A stretch of DNA of 64,000 bases from JBOFZL01 sp051655155 (GTDB taxonomy: Bacteria > Bacillota > Clostridia > Peptostreptococcales > Filifactoraceae): the NCBI GenBank assembly GCA_051655155.1, contig JBOFZL010000029.1:1-64000 (forward strand). Reading direction: 5' to 3'. Within the stretch, counting starts at the first letter, position 1. Each line of letters opens with the position of its first letter. Shown one piece after another: positions 46,078-55,367 of the stretch. Under the pieces are notes generated by a model. It had not been told where the DNA came from, ran no database searches, and saw only the letters and a program-made list of their open reading frames with translations. The translations under genes were made by a program, and so were the position numbers.

Positions 46078-46771
46078 ATGGTATATGTGATCTTGGTTTC
46101 GTTATATTTTTTTAATACAAGAATGGAAGTACAATATGGAGAAATCGAAAGAATTATAAGAATCAAAAAAATATATAGTTCAAGAGAAGACTATAAAGAC
46201 AAGGAAGATGGAGAATTTATATCTGTGGAAAATTATTCAATGACAGATAAGTGTCATCAATAATATTAAAAAAACCGTAAATGAATATAGTCATATTAAT
46301 TTATCCAAAGGACAGACGGACTTAAGTCAAGCCATGAAAGTTGAGAACTACCCTGTGCTACCTAAAAAGGAACTGAAGAAGCGTCTAACAGAAATCCAGT
46401 ATGCAGTGACTCAAGAAAGCAATACAGAAGGTGATTTTATTAATGCCTATTACGGCAATAAAGAAAAGTGGATATATGTGGACTTGGTAACGGGAGAACC
46501 TCTATTTTCATCAGATGACAAGTATGACTCAGGATGTGGCTGGCCAAGTTTTGTAAAACATATAATATCTAATGTTGTAACTGAGCATAAAGATAGTAGT
46601 TTTAATATGATTAGAACAGAAGTAAAAAGTCGGCAGGAAGTTCTAGACATAATGAGACTTATTATGGACAGAAAGTTGATGCTTGCAACGGGAAACGTAG
46701 TTTTGAATGTGGGGCTATGCCTTATGACTGTAATATTAGGAATGAAATTTGGAAAAGTTTTTAAGTTTTAA
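46078..46771 (+). pseudogene. Broken MsrB-type methionine sulfoxide reductase gene
   Basis: A frame ending at 46263 ([20 protein letters not shown]) appears to continue, after a frame change near 46260, as [20 protein letters not shown] then [20 protein letters not shown]. This leads into an MsrB domain (46334-46630): [38 protein letters not shown] then CGWPSF. After MIRTEVKSR the sequence departs from the family. The expected SHLGHVFNDGP and the catalytic Cys motif RYCINSA are missing, replaced by an unrelated hydrophobic tail. It should be inactive. MsrB normally repairs methionine R-sulfoxide. Confidence 0.7.
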
Positions 46772-46901
46772 TTTATAAAAAGGCTTACAAAAATAGAAAT
46801 AACCATCTTCGTAAGCCTAGAGCCGTTAAAAATGTTCTGCTATAATAAACTTGTAACATACCATCGCAAAATATATAATGAAAAAGAAGGGAGTGTTGTA
46901 A

Positions 46902-47482
46902 GTGGGAAAATACACTAAAGAGCTAAAAGAACAAGTAATAAAATTGCATCTTCAAGAAGAACGTAGCCAAGCTTTATTGGAGAAAGAATACAATATCGGT
47001 CGTGGAACAGTTATAATTGGATAAAAATATATAACAAAGAATTCCAGGAAAACTAACTCCTCGAAAGCAAAAGAAAGTTAGGAATTTAAAGAATATTTAA
47101 GTCTTAAAAAACAAGTTGAAGAACTCAAAAAAGAAAATGAATTCCTAAAAAAAGTAGCGGCATTCTTTGCCAAGGAAATTTAGAGGAAAGCTATATTTTT
47201 ATTTATAACAACCATGCTGAATTCCGCTTAAATTGGCTATTTAAACGGCTTTGTGTTCATACAAATGCTTATTATTTTTATGAAAATAACATTTCTAATA
47301 GGCACAAAAATTAAATATAAAAGACAAAATAAAATTAAAAATAAAGGAGATTTATCACAAAAATAACGGCACACCCGGCTATAGGATGATAGCCAGTGAG
47401 CTTATAAAATACAAGGTTTTCCTAAGCATTAACACGGTTTATAAATATATGAAAGAGTTGGGATTAACCACTGCTTCAAGTT
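46902..47482 (+). mobile_element. IS3-family insertion sequence remnant
   Basis: A GTG at 46902 starts an OrfA-type protein (MGKYTKELKEQVIKLHLQEE, then EKEYNIGRGTV) that stops early. Its coiled-coil end is in another frame (KKQVEELKKENEFLKKVAAF, to the TAG at 47183). OrfB pieces follow in shifting frames: FIYNNHAEFRLNWLFKRLC, then NNGTPGYRMIASELIKYKVF and INTVYKYMKELGL at 47478, where IS similarity stops. The DDE catalytic domain is absent. In 46772-46901, before the IS, I see only an 8-bp hairpin (46781-46788 with 46811-46818). Confidence 0.75.
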
Positions 47483-47754
47483 CAATCCCACCATCTGGTA
47501 GCGGCGTCAATTTTAACAGACAGATTACCTTAGTTGATACGGCGCATAATGCTACCTCTGGTTTGTATTTGCAAAATGCAAGCTTTTATCAAAGCTATAT
47601 CTATAATAACAGTTCTACTCAGATCTTCAATGATAACAATACAAACTCAAGCAGAAGAGGAAAGTTTGGATGTAGCTGGGCAGCAGACAGCAAAGTTACA
47701 ATCAATTCCAACCCTCACTGGTATAGCGAAAACATCGCAATTAAAATGAAATAA
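47483..47754 (+). pseudogene. 3' fragment of a secreted-protein gene fused to the IS remnant
   Basis: After the IS3 part the open frame continues ASSSIPPSGSGVNFNRQITL, then TSGLYLQNASFYQSYIYNNS and NPHWYSENIAIKMK to the TAA at 47754. Its Asn/Ser-rich make-up, unlike transposases, fits the end of an extracellular protein whose 5' part was lost when the IS inserted or deleted. It reads in frame with the OrfB piece, so a 122-residue chimera from 47386 is open. No known family. An intact secreted-protein gene follows 12 bases on. Confidence 0.45.
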
Positions 47755-47766
47755 GGAGGCTAATCG

Positions 47767-48363
47767 ATGCAAAAAAAAGAACAGTTAAGTAAAAGAATCT
47801 CTTTTATAGCAGGTACATTATTCGGGCTGATGTTAGGTTTCATAATCTTGAGTACAACGTCTCAGGCAGTTGTAGCAGAGTCACGAACGAGTGCTTTGGG
47901 ATACCCCATTTATGTAAACGGAAAAATGATAAAAATGAACGAAGCACTGATTAAAGATGGCAGGACATACATTCAGCTTCGAGAACTCTGTAATAAAATG
48001 AATACGACAGTTGATTGGATTGATCCGGCACAACATGCACTCCCTGCTCCGGGTGGCAATCTTCCCGAAGGGATCAATCTGACGAACCCGACTTTTGTTT
48101 ATACTGATGAAGTGATTAATTATTACGATACCACTAAGAAGATCAGTTGCGTTGAAATAACAGGGATATACCAGAAATACAAGACAGGTAGCAGCCTGAA
48201 GTATGCTTTTGGGGATGAGGGTCTTGTGGTTAAAAACGATGGATCAGAAAAGGTAATTCCCCTACAATACAACCCCAGCAATGGCAGGATGTACTTATCC
48301 GTAGATGAGTTTAGGAAAAAAGTGCAACCATATCTGGTCGACATATGTATGCAAGTCAAATAA
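47767..48363 (+). CDS. Secreted protein with copper-amine-oxidase-like N-terminal domain
   Basis: A 198-residue protein with a signal peptide (basic start; hydrophobic at about 13-36; probable cleavage after AVVAES). It has one copy of the domain found at the N-termini of copper amine oxidases and many clostridial surface proteins (YPIYVNGKMIKMNEALIKDG then RTYIQLRELCNKMNTTVDW, about 45-85). The rest contains strands and no clear catalytic motif. AAGGAGG precedes the ATG. It was probably the second gene of an operon whose first gene is now the fragment at 47483-47754. Confidence 0.75.
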   Translation: MQKKEQLSKRISFIAGTLFGLMLGFIILSTTSQAVVAESRTSALGYPIYVNGKMIKMNEALIKDGRTYIQLRELCNKMNTTVDWIDPAQHALPAPGGNLPEGINLTNPTFVYTDEVINYYDTTKKISCVEITGIYQKYKTGSSLKYAFGDEGLVVKNDGSEKVIPLQYNPSNGRMYLSVDEFRKKVQPYLVDICMQVK

Positions 48364-48373
48364 GAACTATGCT

Positions 48374-48413
48374 AACACGCCCTAAGCAGTTTATTAGCTT
48401 AGGTCGTGTTTCC
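48374..48413 (+). terminator. Terminator after the secreted protein gene
   Basis: AACACG (48374-48379) and CCTAAGC (48381-48387) pair with GCTTAGG (48397-48403) and CGTGTT (48405-48410) around one mismatch. The T tail is short. Confidence 0.55.
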
Positions 48414-48498
48414 GTATTCAGTTCGCCTTCCTCAAATTGTCCCTATGATGCGGTGGACTAGGCCTTTATCTTTTTTGTAAAATCATCAGGACATTATT

Positions 48499-48672
48499 GT
48501 GAAATATAAAAATAAATATGCGATTATAGAGTATATCAATGATATATCAGAATGTATAGACGTTAATGGTGAGAAATTATTTAAGATATTGTTGCTGACA
48601 CATAATTTTGATTTTTATAGAACAATAGCATCAAAGGTTACAAAACCAGGTAATTTTTTATTACATTTTTAA
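48499..48672 (+). CDS. Possible small protein or gene fragment
   Basis: A GTG-started frame of 57 codons (VKYKNKYAIIEYINDISECI near the start). No good ribosome site and no known family. It may be a remnant like its neighbours. The remaining sequence in 48414-48860 shows nothing recognisable. Confidence 0.2.
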   Translation: MKYKNKYAIIEYINDISECIDVNGEKLFKILLLTHNFDFYRTIASKVTKPGNFLLHF

Positions 48673-48860
48673 GCTTAGAGAAGATAAAATTTGAGAAGGG
48701 GCAGTGTACAAAAAATATATTTATATTATAGAAATACAATACTGGTAACAACTAGAACTGTTATAAATAAAATATTTTTTATTTGTAACAATTATAGTCT
48801 CCATTGCCATTATTATATCGCTTGTACGTTCAAAAAAATTTATGCCTTTCTTCTCGTTTG

Positions 48861-49837
48861 TCATTTTACCACATCGTCCCAGAAAATTGTAGTATACGAC
48901 TTTACAAAAACTTTGCCATCGTTATTGCGGAAAAACCATAGCGAATCATCATTTTTGGAAAACAAAGTGCGTTCTGTTTTTTGTTGCTTATTAAAGGTTA
49001 GTTTGTGGCTTTCCACAATGATATAGTCAGTGTTTTTTCAGGTAACAAATTTTCCGGTACCGCATCTGGATTGTATTCAGCTTTCTTTAAAATATTACTG
49101 TTTTTATCCATTTGGATTATAGTTATCTTTTCAATAGGGGACATGACCGCAGCAGAAATCTTTACAGTGGTGCTGTAACTTTTCCTCTTGTTGTTTTCAG
49201 TTACAGTTACTGTATCGGTTAGTGTTTGACTACAAACGGACCCATCACTATTGTCTCTTGAAACTGAAAACCCTTGGCCTGAAGTAAGGTAGACACTACC
49301 GTCTGAACTTTGATAAACAGGGTTAATATAGATCGCATCACTCATGGTCTTCGACGAGATATATACTGTTCCTTCAAGTTCTAAACCATCTTCATTGCCA
49401 CCAGTTGTAATATTGCTCTTTACATCACAAAAACCAGCATCATGGTTGGAAGATATATAAAGACCCTCATTTAATGGATCATTTATAGTAGGTGAGAACA
49501 TGCCTATCCCATCAATTTTTTCAAAAACAAAAGTTGCATCAGAATATTTTTTTCCTTGTGAATCGGTCTTCACTTCATCTTTACGAGTAGCATACATGCG
49601 CCCATCATATTTTTTGGTATTCCCATCAATTTTTATTTCACCATCGGAAAGATTAAGATTGTGGTTTAAATAGCCATCAATATCAAACAAGTCAACATGT
49701 TTAAATGAAACATAGGCACCAATTAATTTACTGTTATTTTTGTTTTCATCCCCATCTAAAACAGCAAGCTGGCACCCAGTTAAGGTTAAAACCACTATTA
49801 ACATTGTAGTAAATAAGGATATTCTCTTATTCATCAT
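48861..49837 (-). pseudogene. Lipoprotein gene with a frameshift near its 3' end
   Basis: The open part (49837 to 48998) encodes a 279-residue lipoprotein: signal with lipobox LTGC (about 19-22) and a long beta-rich region (VYISSKTMSDAIYINPVYQS). It ends out of family style after ENLLPEK. In another frame the sequence carries on as TDYIIVESHKLTFNKQQKTE, then NDDSLWFFRNNDGKVFVKSY and TIFWDDVVK, stopping at 48861. The switch lies in a run of six A (plus-strand T 49033-49038); one more base would restore EKNTDYIIVESHK. It is therefore a recent mutation, a sequencing error, or phase variation by the A-tract. It overlaps the regulator gene by 11 bases. Confidence 0.7.
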
Positions 49838-50054
49838 CTTCTACCTCCAAGTTTCCATCAAATTTAAGTATATCACCCACATCGCACTTAAGATGCCAAC
49901 ATATTTTATTAATTGTAGAAAATCGAACACCTTTTGCCTTGCCACTACGCAGAATAGAAAGGTTTGCTTCGGTAATACCTACAAGAACACACAGTTCCTT
50001 TGAGGTCATACCACGATCCTTTAGGATACTGTCAAGATGTATACATATAGCCAT
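49827..50054 (-). CDS. XRE-family transcriptional regulator (Cro/C1 type)
   Basis: A 75-residue DNA-binding protein: helix-turn-helix at about 15-40 (GMTSKELCVLVGITEANLSI) and the usual C-terminal CDVGDILKFDG. It is the middle gene of a three-gene minus-strand operon (membrane protein, this regulator, lipoprotein), 11 bases after the membrane protein. Small regulators of this kind pair with DUF2975-like membrane proteins in many Bacillota. It probably controls its own operon. Confidence 0.85.
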   Translation of the reverse strand: MAICIHLDSILKDRGMTSKELCVLVGITEANLSILRSGKAKGVRFSTINKICWHLKCDVGDILKFDGNLEVEDDE

Positions 50055-50065
50055 ACAGCCACCTC

Positions 50066-51034
50066 CTAAATAATACTGTCGTTGTCATCTTTAAGGCTCT
50101 TATTGGCTATTACCATCTTGGAAAAAATAATTACTCCAATAATAAAGATAATAGAAAATAAAGGTATCTGAATAAAGCTGTTTATATTTCTTATTTTGCT
50201 CATATATAAAATCTGTAATAAATTAAAAGTGGTACTGCTACAAACAGTTACAATTAGGCCAATTCTGCAAACATTTTGCAAATTCTTGGAAGCTGTCATC
50301 GTTTCATCGGAATAAGGGTTAGAAGATAACTCGGTTGTGAAGGTGATGCCGGAGAAAATAACGAAAATACTTACGAAACTTGATACACTATCTATCATAA
50401 ATTTTATGACAACAAATAGATAAGTAAGTCCAAGGTCGCTATCACTGCCTTTGTTTGTTGTCATGATATTGTTGATTTGATTCAACACCCCACTTAATCC
50501 AACACCAAATATGGAAATTGTAAAAAGTGCAGCTGTAATTGACAGAAGAATCACCATACATTGATACAATATTTTTGTTTCACTAATAAAGAAAAATCTT
50601 ACTGCACAAAGAACAGAATATGTTATAATTACCGAATATACCGTTCCGCAAAGGATTGGCTTTGACATAGACATTACTAACTCAGAAGCACTCGGCAATG
50701 GTATTAAGCCGGGGTTAATCATCATGTACATAACGTAGAACAATAACAAAGACAGTACAACCATAAGAGTATCTTCTGCTGTAGAACTTTTTTTCTTTAA
50801 GCGTAGTAAAAGTGGTACAAGTGGAGATAGGCAAAGTACAATATAAATAAAGATTGCAATCATATTTTGTATGCCGCCTTGTAAAGACAGATGTCTAAGG
50901 ACAAAACCAATTTGCTCGAATGGAAAGCAGACAAGATTGTTAAATACACCACTATAATAAAACTTTATTACTGCTATGCAACTTGAGAATATAGCTGTAA
51001 GTAGCATTATAATCCTTAATGTTCTATTTTTCAT
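50066..51034 (-). CDS. Multi-pass membrane protein (DUF2975-like)
   Basis: A 322-residue protein with about eight hydrophobic segments (first at about 8-28, then near 60-80, 90-112, 130-155, 160-182, 210-235, 255-280 and 285-308). It carries no catalytic motif I recognise. It sits directly before a small XRE regulator, the usual arrangement of DUF2975 proteins, but it is longer than those (~160 residues), so the label is tentative. The ATG follows AAAGGAG. Function unknown. Confidence 0.65.
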   Translation of the reverse strand: MKNRTLRIIMLLTAIFSSCIAVIKFYYSGVFNNLVCFPFEQIGFVLRHLSLQGGIQNMIAIFIYIVLCLSPLVPLLLRLKKKSSTAEDTLMVVLSLLLFYVMYMMINPGLIPLPSASELVMSMSKPILCGTVYSVIITYSVLCAVRFFFISETKILYQCMVILLSITAALFTISIFGVGLSGVLNQINNIMTTNKGSDSDLGLTYLFVVIKFMIDSVSSFVSIFVIFSGITFTTELSSNPYSDETMTASKNLQNVCRIGLIVTVCSSTTFNLLQILYMSKIRNINSFIQIPLFSIIFIIGVIIFSKMVIANKSLKDDNDSII

Positions 51035-51189
51035 TTTTCTACCGCTCCTTTATATAAATTATTGTTATTCAATAATTTATACTTATGATACAGCGTGAAT
51101 TATCGTTTGTCAATAATTATAAAAAATAATTGGTATGGGTTCAAATAACAAACAAAGCCATCGTTTTTCTTTTTCAAAAAGCAAAACAA

Positions 51190-51384
51190 GGTGGGTGTAT
51201 TAAAGTCGCGCGTTTTTAGGGATACGTCGGTAATGAGCATTATGATAAAATTAAATCTGAACTTGTAGAGCGAGGAATTGAAATAGACGATACTGCCGAT
51301 TTTGTATTAAGTGAAACTAATGGTTTTATCTATAATTTGACCGTAAGAGAAAAAGGAACAAATACACGAATAATTTTATGTTAA
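51190..51384 (+). pseudogene. Fragment of an unknown protein gene
   Basis: A frame without a start reads GGCIKVARF, TAG, GYVGNEHYDKIKSELVERGI, then EIDDTADFVLSETNGFIYNL and TVREKGTNTRIILC, ending in TAA at 51384. The protein-like make-up suggests a lost gene. No family recognised. It stops 9 bases before the IS481-like element. Confidence 0.35.
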
Positions 51385-51392
51385 TTTGTCAA

Positions 51393-51819
51393 TGATGTGA
51401 CACCAAAAATAGAATATTAGAATGCTAATTTGGTATCATGAAATGGATCAACGATCTGAGTCTTTTTTTTGTAGAGGAGTTAAACAATTCAACACAGGTT
51501 TAGGGGTATTTTTGTAGCGAGTAAGATAGCATCTAATTTGAATCTTTAAATCCTCATAGGAATAGAACTTGAGATGATTGTAAAAACGTTCCTGATCTAA
51601 TCTGTGGCTAGGTTCTACTTTGCCGTTATGTCTCAGAGTTCTTGTCCGCTGCGATAGAGTTTGACTGCATGGAAACGAGTTAAAATTTCATTTGGCAAAT
51701 AACGTTGTTTTTGTGATAGAATATTCATGACGATAGGGTCCCTTTTTAAATATGTTTTTGTTGATATTAACATTCTAGTGGGTTCTATCGTCTTTTTCTA
51801 CACTGAAGGTGTCACATCA
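51393..51819 (-). mobile_element. IS481-like element, internally deleted, with both terminal repeats
   Basis: Perfect 12-bp terminal inverted repeats TGATGTGACACC (51393-51404) and GGTGTCACATCA (51808-51819) bound a 427-base unit. On the minus strand an ATG at 51728 begins MNILSQKQRYLPNEILTRFH. After a frame change comes the last part of an IS481-type integrase (HNGKVEPSHRLDQERFYNHL, then KFYSYEDLKIQI and NTPKPVLN), ending at 51425. Most of the DDE domain is deleted. With intact ends it could still be moved by a full copy elsewhere. Confidence 0.7.
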
Positions 51820-51961
51820 ATTGTAACTCTACAATATAATTAACAATTTATACAATTAGTAAATTGCATAAAAACCATTTTTTTGATATACTGACTGGAA
51901 TAAGATTTAATACAGAGAATTTTTAAACTAAAGTATCATATTATGGTAATAAGGGAAAAAT

Positions 51962-52096
51962 ATTGCAAACAAAATCGGAGTTAAAAGGCAATTCATCAGT
52001 AATATCGAAAGAATAAGGGTAATGATTTCTTTAAAAATGGCATTTAAAATTGCAAAAGAGTTATATTTTTGTATTTGTAATTTATTTGAAGAATAA
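51962..52096 (+). pseudogene. XRE regulator remnant
   Basis: A frame reads IANKIGVKRQFISNIERIRV, then MISLKMAFKIAKELY, ending in a typical NLFEE and TAA at 52096. This is the C-terminal two thirds of a small helix-turn-helix regulator; the N-terminal part is not found in frame upstream. The rest of 51820-52380 is AT-rich and holds only the presumed promoter of the next operon. Confidence 0.5.
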
Positions 52097-52380
52097 GTAG
52101 GATAAAAATATCCTCTTGCAAGTTAATAAATAAGATTTGTTAAGGCGATGCTGTATAATTCGAAAAAGTGGTGTAAAATAGGTTTATATGAATGATAAAT
52201 TTCTAGAAAACATTAATTTTAGAAGCTTTTTTATTTTGTAAAACGATGGTCAAAGTATCGCCGCATCTTTGTGCTATGTTTCTTTGATATAAGGTTAAGG
52301 GTAAATTGCTTGTGTACCTTATTGGGTTAAAAGTAATTATATTGTAGATCGACTTATATTAAATATAGAGGGAGAACAAA

Positions 52381-53070
52381 ATGATTAGTTATGATTGCTT
52401 AATTGTTGATGATGAGATAACCTTATTAGAAGTCACAAGTGAATATTTAAATTTATTTGGAATAAAGACGATTACAGCACAATCGGCTTCGGAATGCTTG
52501 GAAATAATCCAAAATAATAGCATCAAGTTGATTTTATTAGATATAAATTTAGAATGTGAGTCAGGATTTGATATCTGTAAAAAAATAAGAGATATAAGTA
52601 ATATACCTATTATTTTTATAAGTGCTCGTAGTAGTACAGATGATATGGTATTGGCATTGCATATTGGAGGTGATGACTATATTCCAAAACCATATGCTCT
52701 TAGTTATTTATTAGCAAAAATTCAGGTTTTTCTAAAAAGGTACTATCCTGAGAATTCTTCTGAAGTTCTAAAAGTTGGGAAGTGTGAAGCTAATTTAAAG
52801 CATGAAGAGATTTACAATGATGGTAACATGATAAAGTTAAAAGGGCTGGAAAAAAGACTTTTATTTTACTTAATAAAGAATAGAGGAAGGACGATAGCAA
52901 AAGAGGAACTATTTGAAAATGTGTGGCAAGAGAAAATGACAGGAGATAATACATTGAATGTTCATGTTCGCCGTCTTCGAGAAAAGTTTGAATTAGATCC
53001 CAATAATCCTCAAATTCTGAAAACAGTCTGGGGAATAGGATATGTTTTAGTGTTGGGAGATGAAGAATGA
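52381..53070 (+). CDS. OmpR-family response regulator
   Basis: A 229-residue two-component regulator. The receiver domain has the acidic pair DDE (10-12), the phosphorylated Asp in LLLDINLE (about 52), and the KPYAL lysine (about 104). The C-terminal winged helix (about 132-225) ends with the typical NVHVRRLREKFELDP and TVWGIGYVL. It overlaps the sensor kinase by four bases. Direct repeats before the downstream ABC operon are its likely target. Confidence 0.92.
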   Translation: MISYDCLIVDDEITLLEVTSEYLNLFGIKTITAQSASECLEIIQNNSIKLILLDINLECESGFDICKKIRDISNIPIIFISARSSTDDMVLALHIGGDDYIPKPYALSYLLAKIQVFLKRYYPENSSEVLKVGKCEANLKHEEIYNDGNMIKLKGLEKRLLFYLIKNRGRTIAKEELFENVWQEKMTGDNTLNVHVRRLREKFELDPNNPQILKTVWGIGYVLVLGDEE

Positions 53071-54326
53071 ATAAAAAACAGCTTATATCATACTTTTTAA
53101 TTGTTTTTTCATTGATATCTTTGATGTGGTTTTATAATCTACCAATTGATAAAGAAAATAATTATGCAGAAATCAATCATGTTGTTAAAACTATAGAGGA
53201 AAATTGGAATGGATTAGAATCAGTGATTCCTTCTATAGACGACATAGACAAATCTTTTTATGTTATTGACCGAAACAATAAAATTATATATATATCGGGA
53301 GAGCAAAAACGAAGTTCTATAGAAGAGTCTATAAAAAATAAAGATACTATAATTGATATTGTTAAGAATGACATGATTGTAGGTAAAGTGATTTTCATCA
53401 ATGATGACTATTATAAATTCATAAATCATTACAAACTATTAAAGATAATATATACAGGTATTACCGTTGTTTGTATAGTGTCAATATTAGCATTAATGTA
53501 TCGATTTTGGAAGACTATAATGCTACCCTTGGAACATATGACAGTTTTTGCAGAAAGAATTTCAGATGGAAATCTAGAAATGCCACTTATTATTCATAGC
53601 AATGATGCTCTTAGAAACTTTGCAAATAGTTTTGATATAATGAGAGAAAAACTATTAATATCTCAGATGAATCAACAAAATGCTATGAAAAAAAGAAAGG
53701 AACTTATAGCCTCATTGAGTCATGATATTAAAACTCCGATTGCAACAATCAAAGCAATATCAGAATTATTATCAATTCAAGAAGAAGATGAATTAAAAAG
53801 AAAAAAAATAATGTTAATTATAGAAAAAGCGGAGCAGATTAGTCTTTTAGCATCGAACTTATTGCAATCAACATTGGATGAGTTGGAAGAGATGAAAATA
53901 ATTTTGAGAGAAGAACATAGCGATACTCTTATTGATATCATTCGTAGCTCTGATTATAAGAATTATGTAAAAGTATGCTATATTTCTCCTTGTATTATAA
54001 GAATTGATAAAAATCAAATGTTACAAGTTTTTGATAATGTAATTAATAATTCTTATAAGTATGCTGACACTGAAATTATAATAAACTCGTATTTTATTGA
54101 GCATTATCTCAGGGTAATAACAAAAGATTTTGGGAACTCCATTGAGAAAGATGAGCTTGTGTTGGTTACAGAAAAATTTTATAGAGGGACAAATGCAAAG
54201 AAGAATGTAGGTTCTGGTTTGGGATTATATATTTGTAAAAATATAATTGAAAAATCAGGGGGAAGAATATCTTTTGAAAGATCAGATCAATCTTTTAATG
54301 TAATATTGGATTTGCCATTAGCATAA
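53067..54326 (+). CDS. Sensor histidine kinase
   Basis: A 419-residue kinase with two membrane segments (about 7-24 and 128-150) around an extracellular part of about 100 residues. A HAMP domain follows (about 152-205), then the H-box SLSHDIKTPIATIKA (phospho-His about 219), N-box NVINNSYKYA, and the G-box GSGLGLYICKNIIE. The sensing domain has no cysteine or known ligand fold. Encoded in an operon with the response regulator, it should control the ABC transporter next door, which suggests a cell-envelope stress or antimicrobial-peptide sensor. Confidence 0.9.
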   Translation: MNKKQLISYFLIVFSLISLMWFYNLPIDKENNYAEINHVVKTIEENWNGLESVIPSIDDIDKSFYVIDRNNKIIYISGEQKRSSIEESIKNKDTIIDIVKNDMIVGKVIFINDDYYKFINHYKLLKIIYTGITVVCIVSILALMYRFWKTIMLPLEHMTVFAERISDGNLEMPLIIHSNDALRNFANSFDIMREKLLISQMNQQNAMKKRKELIASLSHDIKTPIATIKAISELLSIQEEDELKRKKIMLIIEKAEQISLLASNLLQSTLDELEEMKIILREEHSDTLIDIIRSSDYKNYVKVCYISPCIIRIDKNQMLQVFDNVINNSYKYADTEIIINSYFIEHYLRVITKDFGNSIEKDELVLVTEKFYRGTNAKKNVGSGLGLYICKNIIEKSGGRISFERSDQSFNVILDLPLA

Positions 54327-54389
54327 AAATTAATAATTAGTTTATAATATTTAATCTTATAAACTTTATATCTTATAAACTATAAATAA

Positions 54390-54431
54390 GAGGGTGTCGC
54401 ATTAAAACGGAGCGATACCCTTTATTTTTAT
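54390..54431 (+). terminator. Terminator after the two-component genes
   Basis: GGGTGTCGC (54392-54400) pairs with GCGATACCC (54412-54420) with one G-U pair, then a T-rich tail (TTTATTTTTA). Confidence 0.8.
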
Positions 54432-54484
54432 ATTGTTTTATAATAAAAACCATAGCTTTGCTTTAATGAGTAAAAGCATTTCAT

Positions 54485-54523
54485 TTAAGGAAATTTATGT
54501 TCCAGTTAAGGAATGTTAAGAAT
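54485..54523 (+). promoter_or_regulatory. Direct repeats, candidate response-regulator site
   Basis: TTAAGGAA at 54485-54492 and 54506-54513, and TTAAGAAT at 54516-54523. The starts are 21 and 10 bases apart, i.e. on the same face of the helix. They end 10 bases before the -35 box. OmpR-family regulators bind such repeats. Confidence 0.5.
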
Positions 54524-54533
54524 CAGATAAAGA

Positions 54534-54563
54534 TTGATAAGTTTTAATGTGGTAACATATATA
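54534..54563 (+). promoter_or_regulatory. Predicted promoter of the ABC transporter operon
   Basis: TTGATA (54534-54539) and TATATA (54558-54563), 18 bases apart, about 34 bases before the first start codon. The direct repeats lie immediately upstream. Confidence 0.45.
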
Positions 54564-54596
54564 TAGTTGACAAGGAATTAATGCGAGGTGATTATA

Positions 54597-55367
54597 GTGA
54601 CTAAAAACAGAGTAACAATACTTAAAACTGAAAAACTATGCAAGAGTTTCAATAAGAAGGATTACAATGAACATATATTGAAAAACATTGATTTAGAGAT
54701 ATATGAAAATGATTTTACTGTTATTATGGGTGCGTCTGGTTCTGGAAAATCGACACTACTTTATATGTTATCTGGAATGGATACACCATCATTAGGAAAG
54801 GTAATTTTTAAAGATGAAATAATTTCTCAAAAAGATAATAATGGGTTATCGCTTTTTAGAAAAAATCACTGTGGTTTTGTATTTCAGCAAATTAATCTTA
54901 TAAATAATTTGACAGTATTAGATAATGTTGTTGTATGTGGTCTACTTAAAAATAACAGAGTTTCAGAAGTTGTTGAAAATGCGAAAAAATTGTTAAAGGA
55001 TGTAGGAATAAATGAAAAAATATACAGAAACAGTCCAACCCAAATATCAGGTGGTGAGGCCCAACGAATAGCTATTGCACGTGCAGAAATAAATCAACCA
55101 GATATTATCTTTGCTGATGAGCCAACCGGTGCATTGAATTCAAATTCAGGGAATATGGTATTGGAACTGTTGTCAAAAATATATCTGCAAGGACGTACCA
55201 TTCTCATGGTTACACATGATTTTAATGCGGCATTAAGAGGAAATAGAGTGATTTATTTAAAGGATGGAATTATATGCGGAGAATGCAATCTTGGTAGATT
55301 TGATTTGGAAAATAATTCTGAAAGATATAAAAGTTTGGAGAATTTTTTAAAAAAAATGGGATGGTGA
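54597..55367 (+). CDS. ABC transporter ATP-binding protein (MacB/BceA type)
   Basis: A 256-residue ATPase. Walker A is MGASGSGKSTLLYMLSG (about 46-62), the Q-loop FVFQQINLI, the signature ISGGEAQRIAIARAEI (about 146-161), Walker B IIFADEPTGALNS and the switch MVTHDFN. The group drives FtsX-type permeases that handle peptides, lipids or antibiotics. I chose the GTG at 54597 because GAGGTG (54585-54590) is 6 bases upstream; the GTG at 54588 would lie within that site. It overlaps the permease by a few bases. Confidence 0.9.
   Translation: MTKNRVTILKTEKLCKSFNKKDYNEHILKNIDLEIYENDFTVIMGASGSGKSTLLYMLSGMDTPSLGKVIFKDEIISQKDNNGLSLFRKNHCGFVFQQINLINNLTVLDNVVVCGLLKNNRVSEVVENAKKLLKDVGINEKIYRNSPTQISGGEAQRIAIARAEINQPDIIFADEPTGALNSNSGNMVLELLSKIYLQGRTILMVTHDFNAALRGNRVIYLKDGIICGECNLGRFDLENNSERYKSLENFLKKMGW

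Noticed and set aside
48691..49026. 111-codon plus-strand frame
   Set aside because: Its complement carries the lost C-terminus of the lipoprotein gene, which reads as a far more sensible protein.
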